Below are positions 61,434-64,000 of a DNA stretch of 64,000 bases, piece after piece. The notes below the pieces were generated by a model. It was not told the origin of the DNA. It made no database searches and worked only from the letters and a program-made list of their open reading frames with translations. The translations under genes and the position numbers were made by a program. Numbering within the stretch: the stretch's first letter is position 1; each line of letters opens with the position of its first letter. Origin of the DNA: Cereibacter ovatus (lineage in GTDB: Bacteria > Pseudomonadota > Alphaproteobacteria > Rhodobacterales > Rhodobacteraceae); assembly GCF_900207575.1 (NCBI RefSeq), contig NZ_OAOQ01000005.1, positions 124,001 through 188,000 on the forward strand. Direction: 5' to 3'.

Positions 61434-63023
61434 TCAGGCCGCTCGTCGCCTGGGCAGGCGATGGACCACGGCCGGCTGGCGGGCCGGGGTTTCGCGATCG
61501 GGCAGGGCGCGCGCAGCGGCCGCCGCCTTGGCGGTGCGGAAGAACCCGATCGCCGCCTGAAGCCGCTCGGCCTGTTTCGACAGCCGGTGCGCGGCGCTGG
61601 CCAGCCCTTCGGACGCGGTGCCGTTCTGCTGCGTCACCTGATCCAGTTGCCGGATCGCGGTCGAGACCTGCTCGGTTCCTGCCGCCAGTTCGCGCGAGGC
61701 CATCGAGATTTCCGTCACCAGACCCGAGGTCTGTTCGATGTCGGGCACCAGCGCATCCAGCATCCGCCCGGCCGTTGCAGCCGACCCCGCGGTGCGGGCC
61801 GACAGCGTCGAGATATCGGCGGCGGCGCGCTGGCTGCGCTCGGCCAGCTTGCGCACTTCGGCCGCGACCACGGCAAACCCGCGGCCATGTTCGCCGGCCC
61901 GTGCCGCCTCGACCGCGGCGTTCAGCGCCAGAAGGTCCGTCTGGCGGGCGATTTCCTGCACAACGTTGATCTTGCTGGCGATATCCTGCATCGCCACCAC
62001 CGCGTCGGCCACAGCCTTGCCGGACTGGCGGGCGTCCTCGGCCGATTTGCGGGCGATCTGTTCGGTCCGGCCGGCATTCTCGGACGACTGACGGATACCC
62101 GCCGCCATCTGCTCGACCGAGGCCGAGGCCTCTTCGGTCGCCGCCGCCTGTTCCGTCGCACCCTGTGCGATCTGCTGCGAGGCACTGGCCGAGTCGGCGC
62201 TGCCGCCCGAGACTTCGCCCGCGGCGGTCGTCACCTCGGCCACCACTTCGCGCAGCTTCACCACCATCGCATTGCAGGCGATCAGCATGGCACCGATCTC
62301 GTCCTTTGAACGCACAACCGCCGTTTCGCTCAGATCGCCGGCGGCGACCCGCTCGGCCAGGGTCTGCGCCGCCCGCAGGCCGCGGCCGATGGTCAGGATC
62401 AGCCAGACCGCCGCCGCCGTCGCAAGAACCCCGCCAAGGGCCGCAACCGCAATCAGCATCCGCACCGCGGCGGCAAAGCCGGCCTCGGCCTTCTGGCGCT
62501 GATGTTCCATCTCGGCTTGCGCATCGGCCACAAGCTGGCGGGCCAGCGCGATCCGTTGCTGCTGGCGGTCAACCTGCACCGGGTCGTTCACCAGCGCCTT
62601 GGCCTCGGCCGAGCGCCCCTCGGCGGCAAATTCGAGGATCTGTTCGTTGTGGGCGCGGCTTTCGTCCCACATCCGGCGGTAGTCCAGAAGCCGCGCCAGT
62701 CGCGGGCTGCCGGCAAGAAGCTGCGACAGCTGCGCATAAGACTCTTTCATCTCTTTGCGGGTGGAGTCCAGATCCTGCTGGATCCTTGCCCGTTCGGCCG
62801 CCGTGTCGGCCATGATATAGGCCCGGATCGCGGCGGCGCGGCTGGTCTGGCCTTCATTCAGGCGCTGCGCCTGCACCACCTGCTGGAATTCATGCACCAC
62901 CAGCCGGTCAAGGCGGGCGTTCAACTGCGCCAGATTGTAAAACGACAGGCCCACCGCGGCGGCGCCAAGAACGATAATGGCGGCAAATGTCGCCGCAAGC
63001 TTCAGTTTGATGCTGATTTTCAT
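61434..63023 (-). CDS. Methyl-accepting chemotaxis protein
   Basis: A 529-residue receptor. A transmembrane helix at about residues 8-29, a four-helix-bundle periplasmic sensor (about 30-185), a second helix at about 186-211, HAMP ([21 protein letters not shown]) and the long signalling domain follow. The tip [41 protein letters not shown] is complete. The C-terminus lacks an NWETF tether and ends with a Pro/Arg-rich tail. Next to it lies a second receptor with a nearly identical tip. Ligand is unknown. Confidence 0.95.
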   Translation of the reverse strand: MKISIKLKLAATFAAIIVLGAAAVGLSFYNLAQLNARLDRLVVHEFQQVVQAQRLNEGQTSRAAAIRAYIMADTAAERARIQQDLDSTRKEMKESYAQLSQLLAGSPRLARLLDYRRMWDESRAHNEQILEFAAEGRSAEAKALVNDPVQVDRQQQRIALARQLVADAQAEMEHQRQKAEAGFAAAVRMLIAVAALGGVLATAAAVWLILTIGRGLRAAQTLAERVAAGDLSETAVVRSKDEIGAMLIACNAMVVKLREVVAEVTTAAGEVSGGSADSASASQQIAQGATEQAAATEEASASVEQMAAGIRQSSENAGRTEQIARKSAEDARQSGKAVADAVVAMQDIASKINVVQEIARQTDLLALNAAVEAARAGEHGRGFAVVAAEVRKLAERSQRAAADISTLSARTAGSAATAGRMLDALVPDIEQTSGLVTEISMASRELAAGTEQVSTAIRQLDQVTQQNGTASEGLASAAHRLSKQAERLQAAIGFFRTAKAAAAARALPDRETPARQPAVVHRLPRRRAA

Positions 63024-63274
63024 GTTCCGTTACCATTTACCGCGAGGGCTCGACCCTCGGGAATCCTTACGCATCCCCTGTCGGTTCTCCGACTGCGCCT
63101 GCCCGGATCTGGCGGCGGAAGTGAGGGACATAGGCATTTGTTTAGAATTTTTTCGGACGCCACGGCAGTCCGACTTCTGATGATCCGGATGTATCTTCGG
63201 GGCATCGAATGATGCAAAGGGATTGCGTTACATACTTTAGACAGTATCTTCTTTTCGGGTTTCGTAAAGGATCA

Positions 63275-63298
63275 CCGCGCCCGTTGGAACGGGCGCGG
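63275..63298 (-). terminator. Hairpin after the second chemotaxis receptor
   Basis: CCGCGCCCGTT and AACGGGCGCGG pair perfectly over 11 bp around GG. It lies 20 bases past the receptor stop at 63318 and before the promoter region of the next receptor. No clear U-tract follows. Confidence 0.6.
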
Positions 63299-63317
63299 CA
63301 AATCGCAGGACTTCGGA

Positions 63318-64000
63318 TCAGCGCCGCAGCTGCGGACGATCGGACCCGGCAAGGCGGTCGAAGGCGTCATCCAGATCGTCGTCCGCGCCATCAAGGCTGA
63401 AGTCGAACCCACCCGGCGCCGCACGGACGGGCGCAGGCCGGGCCACCGGGACGCGCGGCGGCGACGGCTGCTGCTCACGCCCGCCATCCACCACGCGCAG
63501 CTTCTGCGGCTCGGCCCGTTCGCGACGCTCGCCCATGCGGAAATAGCCCACGGTCTCTTCCAGCCGTTCCGCTTGCGACGACAGATGCGAGGCACCTCCG
63601 GCCAGTTCCTGCGAGGCGGCGCTGTTCTGCTGCGTGACCTTGTCAAGCTGCTGGATCGCCGTCGACACCTGCTGCGCACCGGCCGACAGTTCGCGCGACG
63701 CAACCGAGATATCCGAAACCAGCCGCGAGGTCCGCTCGATATCCGGCACCAGATGGGCGAGCATTTCGCCCGCACCCGCCGCCGCACGCACCGTGCGCGC
63801 CGACAGACCCGAGATTTCGCTGGCCGCCTGCTGGCTGCGCTCGGCCAGTTTGCGCACTTCGGACGCCACCACCGCGAAACCGCGGCCATGCTCGCCCGCC
63901 CGCGCCGCCTCGACCGCGGCATTCAAGGCCAGAAGGTCGGTCTGGCGGGCGATTTCCTGCACCACGTTGATCCGTTCGGCAATGGCACGCATCGCCTCGA
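63318..64000 (-). CDS. Methyl-accepting chemotaxis protein (C-terminal part, cut by window edge)
   Basis: The last 227 codons of a second chemotaxis receptor; its sensor and HAMP parts lie beyond 64000. The signalling tip is present: [50 protein letters not shown]. The tail after the helical bundle is Pro/Arg-rich and ends with an acidic segment ([21 protein letters not shown]), different from the neighbour. The two genes are in the same orientation and are likely paralogues. Confidence 0.93.
   Translation of the reverse strand, partial: EAMRAIAERINVVQEIARQTDLLALNAAVEAARAGEHGRGFAVVASEVRKLAERSQQAASEISGLSARTVRAAAGAGEMLAHLVPDIERTSRLVSDISVASRELSAGAQQVSTAIQQLDKVTQQNSAASQELAGGASHLSSQAERLEETVGYFRMGERRERAEPQKLRVVDGGREQQPSPPRVPVARPAPVRAAPGGFDFSLDGADDDLDDAFDRLAGSDRPQLRR

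Overview
The window looks like a chromosomal segment of a high-GC alphaproteobacterium of the Rhodobacter/Rhodobacteraceae type. The evidence is the very GC-rich third codon positions, a btaBA betaine-lipid operon, an SDR-type 8-vinyl reductase of bacteriochlorophyll synthesis (bciA), a CowN protein (CO protection of nitrogenase), osmoregulated periplasmic glucan gene opgG, and a typical alphaproteobacterial housekeeping set (carB, pabB/pabC, aspS, mce, trpA, ychF, rplY). Together these suggest a purple non-sulfur phototroph able to fix nitrogen; the genus cannot be fixed from the sequence alone.

Layout. 1-7.2 kb: carB (truncated by the left edge) divergent from a pabB-pabC pair, then aspS, a GNAT acetyltransferase and a lone receiver-domain protein. 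7.3-9.4 kb: methylmalonyl-CoA epimerase with a small DUF1467 membrane protein, facing an EI24/CysZ-like membrane protein and a nitroreductase. 9.5-16.0 kb: a complete peptide ABC transporter (binding protein, two permeases, two ATPases) followed by an M19 dipeptidase and a DUF167 protein. 16.0-22.1 kb: a Tat-type metallo-beta-lactamase-fold protein, btaB/btaA, opgG (with a tandemly duplicated 3' end) and bciA.

22.5-50.5 kb: the main attraction, a single co-directional run of about 19 tightly packed genes encoding a phage-tail-like extracellular contractile injection system (eCIS, Afp/PVC/MAC relative). It has one sheath, one inner tube, a gp26-like zinc-knuckle protein, a proline/alanine-rich protein, a DUF4255 cap, an AAA+ ATPase, a small unknown protein, the tube-adaptor (Afp7-like), a LysM/gpX-like protein, separate gp27-like hub and gp5-like spike, an unknown 157-aa protein, gp25, two gp6/J-like wedge proteins, a large gpI-fusion, and a DUF6519 + beta-helix protein that is a good receptor-binding candidate. 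It ends in a 1454-aa DUF4157 protein with a HELAH motif and a hydrophobic centre (candidate effector, possibly combined with a tape-measure role) and a small HEAT-like protein. No capsid, terminase, portal or integrase genes are present, so it is not a prophage. A LuxR-type regulator lies convergent at the end.

51.7-56.7 kb: an RND efflux operon (MFP, HAE1 pump, TetR repressor) with a perfect palindromic operator candidate overlapping its promoter. 56.7-64 kb: cowN, rplY, an FMN-dependent L-lactate dehydrogenase-like gene, trpA, ychF, and two chemotaxis receptors, the second cut by the right edge. Several strong hairpins (candidate terminators) separate these units. No tRNA, rRNA, CRISPR array or insertion sequence was seen.
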